A stretch of 64,000 nt of DNA, from the NCBI RefSeq assembly GCF_011043525.1, contig NZ_JAAKGO010000009.1, positions 62,001-126,000 on the forward strand, in the 5' to 3' direction. The position numbers and the translations under genes are program-made. The notes below the pieces were generated by a model, which saw only the letters and a list, made by a program, of their open reading frames with translations, had not been told where the DNA came from and searched no databases. The stretch is from Sphingobacterium sp. SGG-5 (GTDB lineage Bacteria; Bacteroidota; Bacteroidia; Sphingobacteriales; Sphingobacteriaceae). Each line of letters starts with the position of its first letter. The first letter of the stretch is position 1. This document shows positions 32,837 through 43,064 of the stretch, piece after piece.

Positions 32837-34894
32837 ATGATGAAAACAGTAAGATTAAAATGTGGTGTGACGAATAATATTTTTAATGCCCTGATTTTGT
32901 TGCTCCTGCTACCCATGTGGAGTTTGGGTCAGAAAGTGCGGGATATTTCTACAGACCTTTGTATCTATGGAGGTACATCGGCAGGCGTCATTGCGGCGTA
33001 TACTGCGGCCAATGCCGGCAAGAAGGTGATTATCATTGAACCTGGGGGAAGACTGGGGGGACTTAGTTCCGGAGGTTTAGGACAAACAGATATTGGTAAT
33101 AAGTACGTGGTTACAGGAGTGGCTTTGGATTTTTACCGAAAGTTAGGAATCCACTATGGAAATTTTGAAAACTGGACTTTTGAGCCAAAAGCTGCATTGG
33201 CCCTATTTCACGACTATATAAAAAAAGCGAAGATAGAAGTTGTTTATCAACATCAGTTAGTTAATGTCAAAAAAGACCTACGTAGCATCCGGGAAATTAC
33301 CGTCACTAATCTGGATCAAAAGAACAGCAAGGAAATGAGAATACGGGCGAAGATATTCCTGGATTGTACGTATGAAGGCGATTTGATGGCTAAGGCAGGC
33401 GTGTCTTATACCGTTGGACGAGAGTCGAACGAACAATATGGCGAAACCTATAACGGGGTTTATATGGCAAAATACTATGCGGAACGTTCCGGTAAACACC
33501 AGTTTCCCGATAATGTTAGTCCGTATGTTGTCCCGGGAGACCCCGGTAGTGGATTGGTCTTCGGCGTACAGGAAGGCACGCTTAAAGAGAGAGGATCCGG
33601 TGACAAGCTGGTTCAGGCTTATAATTTCAGGCTTACGCTGACAGATAGTGTAGAAAACCAGATTCCGATCAGCAGGCCGGCAGATTACGATTCGACGAAA
33701 TATGAACTCCTTGCCCGATTATTTGAGGCACAACCTAAGAAGCGTAGTTTTACCAATTATTTTATCTGGAGCCGTATGCCCAATCGTAAAACCGACGTAA
33801 ATAATCGAGGAGCGTTTTCTACAGATTATATCGGAGGTAGTCATGCTTATCCTGAAGCATCTTACCATGAAAGAAAAAAAATATATGATGATCAGGTAAG
33901 TTATACCAAAGGGTTGTTATACTTCTATACATCTGATCCCAGAGTGCCAGGAAATTTGAGGAACTTTGTTCGTAAATGGGGTTATCCGAAAGATGAATTT
34001 GAGGAAAATGGTCATTTCACTCCCCAACTTTATGTTCGGGAAGCCCGCCGGATGGTCAGTGACTATGTAATGACCGAGCGGAATTGTGTGGGGAAGGAAG
34101 TGGTGCCGGACGCTATTGCCTATGCAGCATACTCCATGGATAGCCATAATACGCAACGAATAGTTGTAAATGGTATGGTTAAGAACGAAGGGAATGTGGA
34201 AGTTGGCGGATTTCCTCCTTTCCCGATTTCTTATCGGTCTATCGTGCCAAAGCGAAGTGAAGTCGATAATTTGATGGTACCTGTATGTCTTTCGGCGTCA
34301 CATATTGCATTTGGATCTATCCGAATGGAACCGGTTTTTATGGTCATGGGACAGTCTGCTGCCGTAGCGGCTTGTTTAGCTATAGACAAAGGTGTTGCCG
34401 TGCAGGATGTACGGGTGGAAGATATTCATAATGTTTTGAAAGATAACCCTAAGGCTGACTTCCGCAAACCAGATATTCTGGTTCAGGTATCAGACAAAGA
34501 CCAGATCGAAGTCAACGGAAATTGGCCCAAAGCCAAGCAAAGAGGATACGGGGAATATTTTATGTTAAATACTTCTACCCGTGCAGGTGAATATGTAAAA
34601 TTCAATTTTGGCAAGCATGCCGCACCTGGTAAATATGTCGCGTACTATTATTATCCAAGGAGAAAGGGTGTCACAGCTAAAGAGATTGCCTTAGAACTGT
34701 TTGATGGAAAAGAAAGCAGAACTGTATCACTGCGATTCAACAATGTTAAGATCGTGGGTCAGAGTAGCAGTACATGGGTGAAAATCGGTGAGTTTGATGT
34801 ACAGCCCTCAGGGAGCCCTTATGTAAAAGTGTTAGGTAAAGGTGACGGTGAAGGTGTAGCTGCAAATGCCATATTATTGGTTCCTCAAGAATAA
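32837..34894 (+). CDS. Secreted FAD-dependent oxidoreductase with C-terminal golvesin-like domain
   Basis: 685 residues with a signal peptide (about 14-31, ending WSLGQ). The FAD Rossmann motif is YGGTSAGVIAAYTAANAGKKVIIIEP (GxGxxG is GGTSAG) followed by GGRLGGLSSGGLGQTDIGNK, as in the FAD-dependent oxidoreductase family PF12831 found in glycan loci and sometimes annotated as xanthan lyase. Family blocks [26 protein letters not shown] and [24 protein letters not shown] follow. The last ~130 residues (DKDQIEVNGNWPKAKQRGYGEY to the end) form an extra beta-sandwich-like domain absent from its paralogue at 36869. Probably oxidises or otherwise modifies a carbohydrate in the periplasm; substrate unknown. 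Confidence 0.85.
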   Translation: MMKTVRLKCGVTNNIFNALILLLLLPMWSLGQKVRDISTDLCIYGGTSAGVIAAYTAANAGKKVIIIEPGGRLGGLSSGGLGQTDIGNKYVVTGVALDFYRKLGIHYGNFENWTFEPKAALALFHDYIKKAKIEVVYQHQLVNVKKDLRSIREITVTNLDQKNSKEMRIRAKIFLDCTYEGDLMAKAGVSYTVGRESNEQYGETYNGVYMAKYYAERSGKHQFPDNVSPYVVPGDPGSGLVFGVQEGTLKERGSGDKLVQAYNFRLTLTDSVENQIPISRPADYDSTKYELLARLFEAQPKKRSFTNYFIWSRMPNRKTDVNNRGAFSTDYIGGSHAYPEASYHERKKIYDDQVSYTKGLLYFYTSDPRVPGNLRNFVRKWGYPKDEFEENGHFTPQLYVREARRMVSDYVMTERNCVGKEVVPDAIAYAAYSMDSHNTQRIVVNGMVKNEGNVEVGGFPPFPISYRSIVPKRSEVDNLMVPVCLSASHIAFGSIRMEPVFMVMGQSAAVAACLAIDKGVAVQDVRVEDIHNVLKDNPKADFRKPDILVQVSDKDQIEVNGNWPKAKQRGYGEYFMLNTSTRAGEYVKFNFGKHAAPGKYVAYYYYPRRKGVTAKEIALELFDGKESRTVSLRFNNVKIVGQSSSTWVKIGEFDVQPSGSPYVKVLGKGDGEGVAANAILLVPQE

Positions 34895-34908
34895 GACGTT
34901 GAATTTTT

Positions 34909-36792
34909 ATGAAACAATTAAGACTTATCACCCCGCTTCTGATCGTATTTTTAGGTTTGGCTTGTACATTATGCAACGCACAATCAAAACCCAATGTCCT
35001 TTGGATTACCATCGAAGACACCTCTCCACAGTTTATCGGGTGCTACGGCAATCAACATGCAAGTACGCCCAATATAGATCGGCTGGCAGCGGAGGGTGTG
35101 CGTTTTACCCAGGCATATTCGACTAACACCGTATGTTCCCCAAGCCGTACTACCATTATTACCGGTGTGCGGACCTTCGAGGCAGGGACGGGACACCACC
35201 GCAGTAAGAATCCGGTGCCTGATTTTATGCATGGCTTTCCGTATTACTTACAACAAAAGGGATACCACACCAGCAACAATAGCAAGACCGATTACAACAT
35301 TGTAAACACTAGAAAATACACAAATAATGCATGGAATGAAAGTAGCGATACAGCAGGCTGGTGGAACCGCAACCCTGGTCAACCGTTTTTTGCTGTTTTC
35401 AATTTTAACGATAGCCACCAGTCGCGTACGATGTCCATGTCGTACCGATTCTACAAAAAAAATGTATGGGACCAGCTGCCGGATAGCGACCGCATTGCTG
35501 ACGATGCCTTTCCTATGCCACCGATCTATCGGGATAGTCCTGAGATGCGTAGGGAATTTGCACGGGTGTACAATTCTATTAAACTGACGGATAATAGAAT
35601 CGGTGAACTGTTGAAACGGCTGGAAGCGGACAAGCTTATGGACAGTACGATCATTTTCTTCTATGCAGATCACGGTGAAGGTATGCCCCGGGGGAAAACA
35701 AACGGTATTGGGTTGGGTTACCGTGTCCCATTTATTGTTTGGTTTCCACCTATGTATGAACACTTATCGCCTTGGGGAGCAGGTCTGATTACCGATGAGT
35801 TGGTCTCTTTTGAAGACCTTGCACCGACATTAATCAACTTGGTGGGGGGAGAAGTGCCAGAGTATATGAAAGGGCGGATATTATTAGGAAGCGAACGTTC
35901 TAAACCCGCTGCATTCCTCGAACTTTCTTCGGATCGCTCCGGAAATGGAATAGATATGGTGCGGACGATTGTGGATGGCCGATATTTGTATTCCCGAAAT
36001 TATATGCCCTTTATGCCGGAGGTCCGATATATCCGTTATATGGAGATTGGTAAAATCAAGAAAATCATGCGACATGACTTCGCGGCAGATAAGTTGACCG
36101 GTATCCAAAAACAGATTTTCGCCCCTCGGCCTGCCGAATTTCTTTTTGATATTCAGGCCGATCCTTGGGAGTTGGAAAACTTGGCGTACAATTCGGACTA
36201 TGATGCCATTATGAAGACTATGCGTACACGGCTTGATTCCTGTGTCATCCAATCGCGTGATGTCATGTTTCTGCCTGAATATGAATTGGCTGCAATTGCG
36301 GATAACCATACAAACGCATATCAGTATCGGCTGGATTTGGATAAGTACCCGCTAAAGGAAATCTATGCTGCGGCGTCACTATCCGGGAAACGGGGCAATG
36401 AGATTGCCGAACAACAGGTGAAACTGCTCCGCAGCGATAATAAAATTGTGCGCTATTGGGCAGCTTTGGGGCTAAAGTCCCAAGATGCGGCAACTCTTAT
36501 GACATATAAAGAAGCAATTATTCAGGCTGTGCAAGATACCTATCTACCGGCACGTATCACAGCTGCAGCTGTGGCCTATGACGTGTTTGCCGATCCGGAA
36601 AGTGAAATAGTGCTTAAAAAGGCTATTTCGTCAACGAATATTCATGCTTCACTGATGGCTATTAACTACCTGCTGTATACGGTAAATAAAACACCTTTTA
36701 CCCAGGTCGTTCAAGGGGTTTTGGATGGATCAAATAATCCAGGCTATTTGAAAATGGCAGCCGAGGATTTTTTATCTTTGGTAGACCAATAA
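34909..36792 (+). CDS. Sulfatase 1, heparan-N-sulfatase-like with C-terminal helical repeats
   Basis: 627 residues. Signal peptide to about residue 24 (LGLACTLCNAQ). The formylglycine motif is CSPSRTTIITG with Cys76. The first metal-site motif is ITIEDTSPQFIGCYG, with Glu-Asp in place of the usual Asp-Asp. YADHGEGMPRGKTNG supplies the later metal ligands, and DELVSFEDLAPTLINLVG is the usual C-terminal-side block. Residues about 490-627 form helical HEAT-like repeats (LRSDNKIVRYWAALGLKSQD, YLPARITAAAVAYDVFAD) not found in the other four sulfatases here. Subfamily placement is tentative. Confidence 0.88.
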   Translation: MKQLRLITPLLIVFLGLACTLCNAQSKPNVLWITIEDTSPQFIGCYGNQHASTPNIDRLAAEGVRFTQAYSTNTVCSPSRTTIITGVRTFEAGTGHHRSKNPVPDFMHGFPYYLQQKGYHTSNNSKTDYNIVNTRKYTNNAWNESSDTAGWWNRNPGQPFFAVFNFNDSHQSRTMSMSYRFYKKNVWDQLPDSDRIADDAFPMPPIYRDSPEMRREFARVYNSIKLTDNRIGELLKRLEADKLMDSTIIFFYADHGEGMPRGKTNGIGLGYRVPFIVWFPPMYEHLSPWGAGLITDELVSFEDLAPTLINLVGGEVPEYMKGRILLGSERSKPAAFLELSSDRSGNGIDMVRTIVDGRYLYSRNYMPFMPEVRYIRYMEIGKIKKIMRHDFAADKLTGIQKQIFAPRPAEFLFDIQADPWELENLAYNSDYDAIMKTMRTRLDSCVIQSRDVMFLPEYELAAIADNHTNAYQYRLDLDKYPLKEIYAAASLSGKRGNEIAEQQVKLLRSDNKIVRYWAALGLKSQDAATLMTYKEAIIQAVQDTYLPARITAAAVAYDVFADPESEIVLKKAISSTNIHASLMAINYLLYTVNKTPFTQVVQGVLDGSNNPGYLKMAAEDFLSLVDQ

Positions 36793-36868
36793 CGAAAGCG
36801 AACGCAACACGGAAGTATTTAAGCCATAATGAAAGGAAAACAGTTCGTGAATCATTTAAATTAGTTTT

Positions 36869-38578
36869 ATGCGTTATTATATCTTAGTAAGTAGTTTTAT
36901 TTTTATGTTGCAAAGCGCATTCGCGCAAGCAAAAGATTACGATATCTGCGTTTACGGGGGAACTTCCGCCGGTATTACAGCGGCTATTGAAGCTTCCCGA
37001 CTTGGGAAATCGGTCGTCCTCATAGAACCGACGAAACATTTGGGTGGACTAACCACGGGAGGTCTGGGGGCCACAGACATTGGCAACAAACAGGCGATAG
37101 GAGGTATAGCCCGCGAGTTTTACCAACGGATAAAAGCATATTATAGAAAACCATCGAGCTGGAAGTGGCAGACACCTGATGAATACATGAGTAAGAAGAC
37201 TAATAATTGGCGCAACAAGCCCGGGGAAGACGCGATGTGGACCTTTGAACCATCGGTTGCGTTAAAAATCTATCAGGATATGATCAACGAAGCGCAGATT
37301 GTCCTCCGTATGGGTGAGCGGCTTGACAGAAAACAGGGTGTCAGGAAAGCAGGAAATGTGATCACTGAAATTACGACATTGGAAGGGGGGACGTATAAAG
37401 CCAAAATGTTTATAGACGCTACGTATGAAGGTGATCTGATGGCCGCTGCAGGTGTATCTTATACCTACGGCCGGGAATCCAACGGAAAATACGGCGAGAC
37501 GCTCAACGGCGTACAGGCTAATAAGACCAATCTATCGCTCACCGGCCTGGTATCGCGTAATGCCCGCTTTCATAATTTTGTGGATGGTGTGGATCCTTAT
37601 GTGGTAAAGGGGGACCCTTCGAGTGGTCTTCTGCCGATGATCAATCCCGACGGTCCGGGTGTGGAGGGGCAAGGCGACAAAAAAATCCAGGCCTATTGCT
37701 TTCGGATGACGCTGACTGATGTGCCTGAAAACAGGATTCCGTTCGAAAAACCGAAAACCTATAATGAACAATATTACGAGCTGTTATTCAGGAACTATGA
37801 AGCAGCACCAGACGGAAGAATTGATAAAATGTATGGTTATGGGGATCCCATCATCCCCTGGATCAATACCCCTATGCCCAACAGGAAGACGGATATCAAT
37901 AATCAAAAAGGGCTGTCTACGAATTTTATCGGTCAGAATTATGCTTATCCGGAGGCAGATTACAAAGAGCGGGAGCGGATTATAGCAGCACACCGGGAAT
38001 ATCAAAAAGGACTGATGTGGACACTTGCTTACCACCCTCGTATACCCAAGCAAGTCAGGGATGAGGTTTCACGTTGGGGAACGTGCAAAGATGAGTACGA
38101 ACGCGAGGACGGGTGGCAGGAACAATTGTATATCCGCGAAGCTCGGCGCATGGTAAGTGACTATGTCATCACCCAACATGATTGTGAAAGACTGCGGGTG
38201 GCAGATGATCCGATCGGTATGGCGGCTTATACGATGGATTCCCATATGGTACAGCGTTATGTTGATGCCGACGGCTTCGTTCGGAATGAGGGCAACGTAG
38301 CTTGTCGGATCAAGAAGCCTTATCCCATCAGCTATCGGGCTATCATCCCCAAACAGGAAGAATGTAGTAATTTATTGGTCCCCGTCTGTGTCTCTTCCAG
38401 CCATATTGCATTCGGTTCGATCCGGATGGAACCCGTCTTTATGGTTCTCGGCCAGAGCGCGGCCGTCGCAGCAGTGCATGCCATTAATGAACGGAAGCCG
38501 GTGCAGGAGATCAGTTATGCCGACCTGAAGATCCGGTTGGAAGCGAATGGCCAGGTATTGAGGCAGGAAAAGGACTAA
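36869..38578 (+). CDS. Secreted FAD-dependent oxidoreductase, paralogue
   Basis: 569 residues. Signal [23 protein letters not shown] motif [26 protein letters not shown], then [18 protein letters not shown]. It shares with the 685-residue protein upstream [34 protein letters not shown] and [27 protein letters not shown], but ends before the C-terminal extra domain. Two such enzymes flanking a sulfatase suggests related but not identical substrates. It precedes the Gfo/Idh/MocA enzyme. Confidence 0.86.
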   Translation: MRYYILVSSFIFMLQSAFAQAKDYDICVYGGTSAGITAAIEASRLGKSVVLIEPTKHLGGLTTGGLGATDIGNKQAIGGIAREFYQRIKAYYRKPSSWKWQTPDEYMSKKTNNWRNKPGEDAMWTFEPSVALKIYQDMINEAQIVLRMGERLDRKQGVRKAGNVITEITTLEGGTYKAKMFIDATYEGDLMAAAGVSYTYGRESNGKYGETLNGVQANKTNLSLTGLVSRNARFHNFVDGVDPYVVKGDPSSGLLPMINPDGPGVEGQGDKKIQAYCFRMTLTDVPENRIPFEKPKTYNEQYYELLFRNYEAAPDGRIDKMYGYGDPIIPWINTPMPNRKTDINNQKGLSTNFIGQNYAYPEADYKERERIIAAHREYQKGLMWTLAYHPRIPKQVRDEVSRWGTCKDEYEREDGWQEQLYIREARRMVSDYVITQHDCERLRVADDPIGMAAYTMDSHMVQRYVDADGFVRNEGNVACRIKKPYPISYRAIIPKQEECSNLLVPVCVSSSHIAFGSIRMEPVFMVLGQSAAVAAVHAINERKPVQEISYADLKIRLEANGQVLRQEKD

Positions 38579-38709
38579 CTGTATTTTACATTGTTCAACA
38601 TAGTTGAAAAAAAATGAATAAAGCGTGTGAAAGCGAAGGAAACACAGGTGTATTTGGCTCAGAAAGAAAAAAATAAGGATTAAAAAACATAATTTATCAG
38701 TATCAAGTC

Positions 38710-40140
38710 ATGAATAAACGCGAATTTTTAAAAACAAGTGCTATAGGTGCTTTGGGGTTCATGCTTGCCCCGTCTTTGTTGAAAGCTTCCCTAAAGGGAG
38801 GACGTTTACGAACTGCCCATATCGGTGTGGGGAACATGGGGAGACAGGATCTGAAGGCTATCGCTTCTCATCCGAGTGTTGATGTCGTGGCCCTTTGCGA
38901 CGTGGATGCCCTGAATTTATCCGCCGCGCACAAACGCCATCCCCGGGCACGCGTATTTTTTGATTACCGTGTTATGTTGGAGGAAATGGGGAATGAAATT
39001 GACGCGGTCATCGTATCCACACCTGATCATACCCACGCCCCGGCTTCCATGTTGGCCATGCAGCTAAACAAACCCGTCTACTGCCAGAAACCGCTCACCC
39101 ACTATGTCTCTGAATCGCGGGCGATGAAAAAACTGGCTGCCGAAAAAGGGTTGGTTACCCAGATGGGTATTCAGGTACACTCTTTTTATGACTACAGGCT
39201 GGCCACCCTTTTGATCCAATCCGGCATCATCGGGAAAGTACATACTGTACACGCATGGTCGCCGAAGAACCATGGGTATGACGGGGCTCCGCCGAAAGGT
39301 GAGGATCCAGTACCCGAACAGCTGGACTGGAACCTGTGGGCGGGAACTTCACCCAAACCGCCCTACAAGGAGGGGGTGTATCACCCAGGGGCCTGGCGGA
39401 AACTGTTAGACTATGGCTGCGGTACGCTGGGTGATATGGGTGTGCATATTTTTGATACGCCCTACAATGCCCTACAGTTGGATGTGCCGCGGACTATCAC
39501 CAACGCGTGCAGGCCTGCCAATGGGTTCAGTTTTCCCGAGCATAACACCGTAACCTATGAGTTCCCGGGCACGAAATACACCACTAGGTCGCTAAAATGG
39601 GTCTGGTATGATGGGCCGGGTGCACCGCCCCTGCACGAAGAATTGGTGTTACCCGGTATGGATACTAGCACAGACCGAAAGCAGTCAACTGCGAAAGCGC
39701 ATACCCCGGGGAAAGTGTCGCTGGATCCGATGGTAGCGGCCGACAATGAACTGCCGGAACAAGGCGCCATGTTTGTGGGTAAGAAGGGGCGCTTATTGCT
39801 GCCGCATTTTATGCAGCTTCCCCGGAAAATTGTCGGAGGCAAGTACGTTGACATTTCTGAAGAAATAGAAAAGGTAAGTAAAGCACATGGTTTGGGTATG
39901 CCCGTCCGAAACTACCGGACTGAAGGTCCCAAGCATTACCATCAGTTTGTGGATGCCTGTTTGGGAAAAGGGGAATGTTCGGCGCCGTTTGATTATGCCT
40001 CACGGCTCACGGAGACTATTCTGTTGGGTACCATTGCGGGACGTTTCCCGGGCGAAACCTTGCATTGGGATGCCGAAACGGCCAAATTCAAGGAAGAAAA
40101 GGCGAATGAATATTTGACCGGCGAATATCGGGTATTTTGA
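38710..40140 (+). CDS. Gfo/Idh/MocA-family oxidoreductase
   Basis: 476 residues. Export signal MNKREFLKTSAIGALGFMLA resembles a twin-arginine signal with Lys-Arg in place of Arg-Arg. The NAD(P) Rossmann motif is AHIGVGNMGRQDLKAIASH; the sugar-binding EKP motif reads CQKP (Gln for Glu) in NKPVYCQKPLTHYVSE. GDMGVHIFDTPYNAL is the later conserved block. Exported members of this family occur in glycan loci and may oxidise or reduce sugar hydroxyls. It is followed directly by sulfatase 2. Confidence 0.87.
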   Translation: MNKREFLKTSAIGALGFMLAPSLLKASLKGGRLRTAHIGVGNMGRQDLKAIASHPSVDVVALCDVDALNLSAAHKRHPRARVFFDYRVMLEEMGNEIDAVIVSTPDHTHAPASMLAMQLNKPVYCQKPLTHYVSESRAMKKLAAEKGLVTQMGIQVHSFYDYRLATLLIQSGIIGKVHTVHAWSPKNHGYDGAPPKGEDPVPEQLDWNLWAGTSPKPPYKEGVYHPGAWRKLLDYGCGTLGDMGVHIFDTPYNALQLDVPRTITNACRPANGFSFPEHNTVTYEFPGTKYTTRSLKWVWYDGPGAPPLHEELVLPGMDTSTDRKQSTAKAHTPGKVSLDPMVAADNELPEQGAMFVGKKGRLLLPHFMQLPRKIVGGKYVDISEEIEKVSKAHGLGMPVRNYRTEGPKHYHQFVDACLGKGECSAPFDYASRLTETILLGTIAGRFPGETLHWDAETAKFKEEKANEYLTGEYRVF

Positions 40141-40172
40141 AGCAGATTCTTCGGACACCACTTTTCTTAACT

Positions 40173-41546
40173 ATGTTGCAAATGATACACAAGAGTCTGT
40201 TTTTATTATTTCTGCTGTTTTTTAGCGAGGCTCATGCACAGAATCCAGCTGTCGGAGCCCGTGTTAAATCTCCACACGGCAGTCATCCAAATATCATTAT
40301 CTTTTTTACCGATGACCAAGGTTTCGGTGACGTAGGCTGTTATCCGGGATCCCAATATAAGACACCTAATTTGGATGCATTGGCGGCCGACGGTATTCGA
40401 TTTTCTAATTTTTACGTACCCGCAACGGTGTGTACGCCTTCACGGGCTGGGCTGTTGACCGGTAAATATCCCAAACGGGTTGGTTTGCATAATGCGGTGT
40501 TGTTTCCCTATTCAGATGGGGGACTGTCACCGAAGGAATATACCATGGCAAAAATGTTGAAAGAGAGCGGTTACCGAACCGCCTGCATAGGGAAATGGCA
40601 TTTGGGACATTTGGAAAAATATATGCCTAATAATCATGGGTTTGATTATTTTTTTGGCGTTCCGTATTCCAACGATATGAACAACAACTATTATGCGCGT
40701 AATGGTTTTCAATCACCCCCACTTCCCGTGTACCGAAATCGGGAAAAAATAGAATCGGATCCTGATCAGCGCTATCTGACACGTCGTTATACCGAAGAGG
40801 CCGTTCGGATAATTAAGGAAACAAGCAGCGCACCATTTTTCATTTACCTGGCACATAATATGCCGCACACTCCCTTACATGTCTCTAGTGCTTTTGAAGG
40901 GAAAAGTGGATTAGGGCTTTACGGTGATGTTATTCTTGAGCTTGACTGGAGTGTAGGTGAATTGGTAAGGGTATTGAAGGAGAAGGGAATTTATCACAAT
41001 ACACTGTTTATTTTTACCTCAGACAACGGTCCGGTTTTACGTGCGGGCGGGTCTTCGGGCCCATTGAGAGGGCAAAAGGCTCAAACGTGGGAAGGAGGAC
41101 AGCGTGTACCCGCAGTGATCACTTGGCCCGATTATATCCCGCCAAATAGTGTTTCGGATGACGTAGTGACTACATTGGACTTGCTTCCCACCTTTGCAAG
41201 CATAGCAGGAAGTAAATTGCCGGATCAGGCCATGTTAGATGGCAGAGATGTTACTGAATTGTTAATTAAACCGAACCAATATAAGCTCGAAAAGGTTCCT
41301 TTCTATTATTATGGTCGGACTGGACAGCTTGAGGCGGTTCGCTTGGGCGACTGGAAATTGCATCTTTCTAAAAATAATGGCTGGAATGCTAAAAGGAAGG
41401 GGCCGTTTCCGGTATCATTATTCAATTTGAAAAGTGACATCGGAGAATTAAACGATTTATCAGCAAAGTATCCTAACAAAGTAAGAGAATTGACGGACAC
41501 TATCCTAGCTTTCGATGAAAAGTTGGAAGCGTTACATTTGCAATAG
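40173..41546 (+). CDS. Sulfatase 2, arylsulfatase A-like
   Basis: 457 residues from the ATG at 40173. A TTG at 40137 would overlap the upstream stop and adds a poor leader, so it is rejected; a further ATG at 40182 is possible. Signal MIHKSLFLLFLLFFSEAHAQ. Metal site FFTDDQGFGDVGCYPG, formylglycine motif CTPSRAGLLTG with Cys87, then GKWHLGH and FTSDNGPVLRAGGSSGPLRGQKAQTWEGG. It resembles arylsulfatase A / N-acetylgalactosamine-6-sulfatase-type enzymes; substrate is inferred at best as a sulfated hexosamine or hexose. Confidence 0.9.
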   Translation: MLQMIHKSLFLLFLLFFSEAHAQNPAVGARVKSPHGSHPNIIIFFTDDQGFGDVGCYPGSQYKTPNLDALAADGIRFSNFYVPATVCTPSRAGLLTGKYPKRVGLHNAVLFPYSDGGLSPKEYTMAKMLKESGYRTACIGKWHLGHLEKYMPNNHGFDYFFGVPYSNDMNNNYYARNGFQSPPLPVYRNREKIESDPDQRYLTRRYTEEAVRIIKETSSAPFFIYLAHNMPHTPLHVSSAFEGKSGLGLYGDVILELDWSVGELVRVLKEKGIYHNTLFIFTSDNGPVLRAGGSSGPLRGQKAQTWEGGQRVPAVITWPDYIPPNSVSDDVVTTLDLLPTFASIAGSKLPDQAMLDGRDVTELLIKPNQYKLEKVPFYYYGRTGQLEAVRLGDWKLHLSKNNGWNAKRKGPFPVSLFNLKSDIGELNDLSAKYPNKVRELTDTILAFDEKLEALHLQ

Positions 41547-41597
41547 CTGGGGCAGGAAATAGCCGTAAAGATAACCAATAACGAAAGTGAAATCAAA

Positions 41598-43064
41598 ATG
41601 AAACAATTAGGTATTCTCGTTCTATTCATAATTTCCTTAATAGCGTTAAACTGCACACCGTGTCATGCGCAGCGTAATTACAACGTATTGTTTATCATTG
41701 CTGATGACTTGACAACCACCGCCTTGTCGTGTTATGAAAACCAATCGTCTCATACTCCGCATATCGACAGGTTAGCGACTGAAGGCGTACGTTTTACCCG
41801 AGGCTATAGCCAATTTCCTGTCTGCGGCCCTTCACGAGCATCCTTACTTTTCGGCTACTATCCGCATGCCACTAAAGCGTTCGGTTATACGAGTGGGAGG
41901 GAACGGGTTGGCACTGGTCGCAAATCCCTGCCTCAACTGTTTAAAGAAAGTGGTTATTACACAGCGCGGGTGAGTAAAATCTTTCATATGGGGATACCTC
42001 GGGATATTGAAAAAGGAACGGATGGTAAAGATGATCCTGCTTCCTGGACAGAAACCTTCAACAGCCAAGCTGCGGAGTGGCAGGCATCTGGAGAAGCTGA
42101 ATTGGTACAGAACAATCCCGATGGACTCATCGAGCGCAAAGGCGGAAATGTCATGACAATTGTCAAAGCAGATGATGACGACTTAGCGCATGCCGATGGT
42201 AAGACTGCTGAAAAGGCAAGTGAACTTATCCGGAGACATAAGCATGAGCCGTTTTTTTTGGCGGTGGGGTTTGTAAGGCCTCATGTGCCTTTTGTCGCGC
42301 CGAAGGGGTATTTTGCCCCTTATCCTTATGAGCAAATCGTGTTGCCGCCACGGGTAGTAAACGATTGGGGTGATATTCCCGCTCCGGGTATCAACTATGT
42401 AAACAGCGTGAACGCACAGATGTCGGAGGAGCAAGAACAAAAGGCCATAGCTGGTTACTATGCCGCTGTTGCCTTCATGGATGCACAAGTTGGGAAGGTC
42501 CTCCGGACATTACGTGATGAAGGTCTCGAAGAAAACACGATCGTTGTTTTTACCTCCGATCACGGTTTCCACTTGGGGGAACATCGCTTCTGGATGAAAG
42601 TGAGCCTTAAGGAAGAATCGGTCCGGGTGCCTTTGGTTATTAAGGTGCCGGGAAAAGCACCAGCAGTGTGTAATTCATTGGTAGAATTACTGGATTTGTA
42701 TCCCACCGTTGCCGAACTGGCGGGATTGAAACCCTCACCCCATATACAAGGAAAAAGTTTGGTCAATGTGCTTGATAGTCCAAAGCAGGAAGTACGTCCT
42801 TATGCGTTTTCTGTTTCAAAAAAGGGAAATACATTTTCCTTTCTTGTCCGATCACATAAATGGGCATTTATTCAATATGGTGAGGATGGATCGAAGGGAT
42901 TGGAATTGTTTGATATGGAATACGATGAGAAGCAGTTTAATAACCTCGCCCATAATCCCCATTACCAACCCGTTGTCGACCGCTTTAGGCAGGTGGTAGC
43001 AGAGAAGCTTAAGGAGATACGGACAAACGATCTATCTATCAACTATAAAACTACAGACAGATGA
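41598..43064 (+). CDS. Sulfatase 3, iduronate-2-sulfatase-like
   Basis: 488 residues. Signal to about residue 25 (TPCHAQ). Metal site FIIADDLTTTALSCYEN, formylglycine motif CGPSRASLLFG with Cys76, FFLAVGFVRPHVPFVAPKGYF and FTSDHGFHLGEHRFWMKVSLKEES are characteristic of the iduronate-2-sulfatase branch. That resemblance hints at a uronic-acid- or hexose-2-sulfate substrate, but bacterial members of this branch vary. Its TGA overlaps the ATG of sulfatase 4 by four bases, so they are translationally coupled. Confidence 0.92.
   Translation: MKQLGILVLFIISLIALNCTPCHAQRNYNVLFIIADDLTTTALSCYENQSSHTPHIDRLATEGVRFTRGYSQFPVCGPSRASLLFGYYPHATKAFGYTSGRERVGTGRKSLPQLFKESGYYTARVSKIFHMGIPRDIEKGTDGKDDPASWTETFNSQAAEWQASGEAELVQNNPDGLIERKGGNVMTIVKADDDDLAHADGKTAEKASELIRRHKHEPFFLAVGFVRPHVPFVAPKGYFAPYPYEQIVLPPRVVNDWGDIPAPGINYVNSVNAQMSEEQEQKAIAGYYAAVAFMDAQVGKVLRTLRDEGLEENTIVVFTSDHGFHLGEHRFWMKVSLKEESVRVPLVIKVPGKAPAVCNSLVELLDLYPTVAELAGLKPSPHIQGKSLVNVLDSPKQEVRPYAFSVSKKGNTFSFLVRSHKWAFIQYGEDGSKGLELFDMEYDEKQFNNLAHNPHYQPVVDRFRQVVAEKLKEIRTNDLSINYKTTDR

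Noticed and set aside
36829-36864. Very short frames in gaps (for example [11 protein letters not shown]) as leader peptides
   Set aside because: They are too short to judge, with no attenuator structure; they most likely arise by chance.
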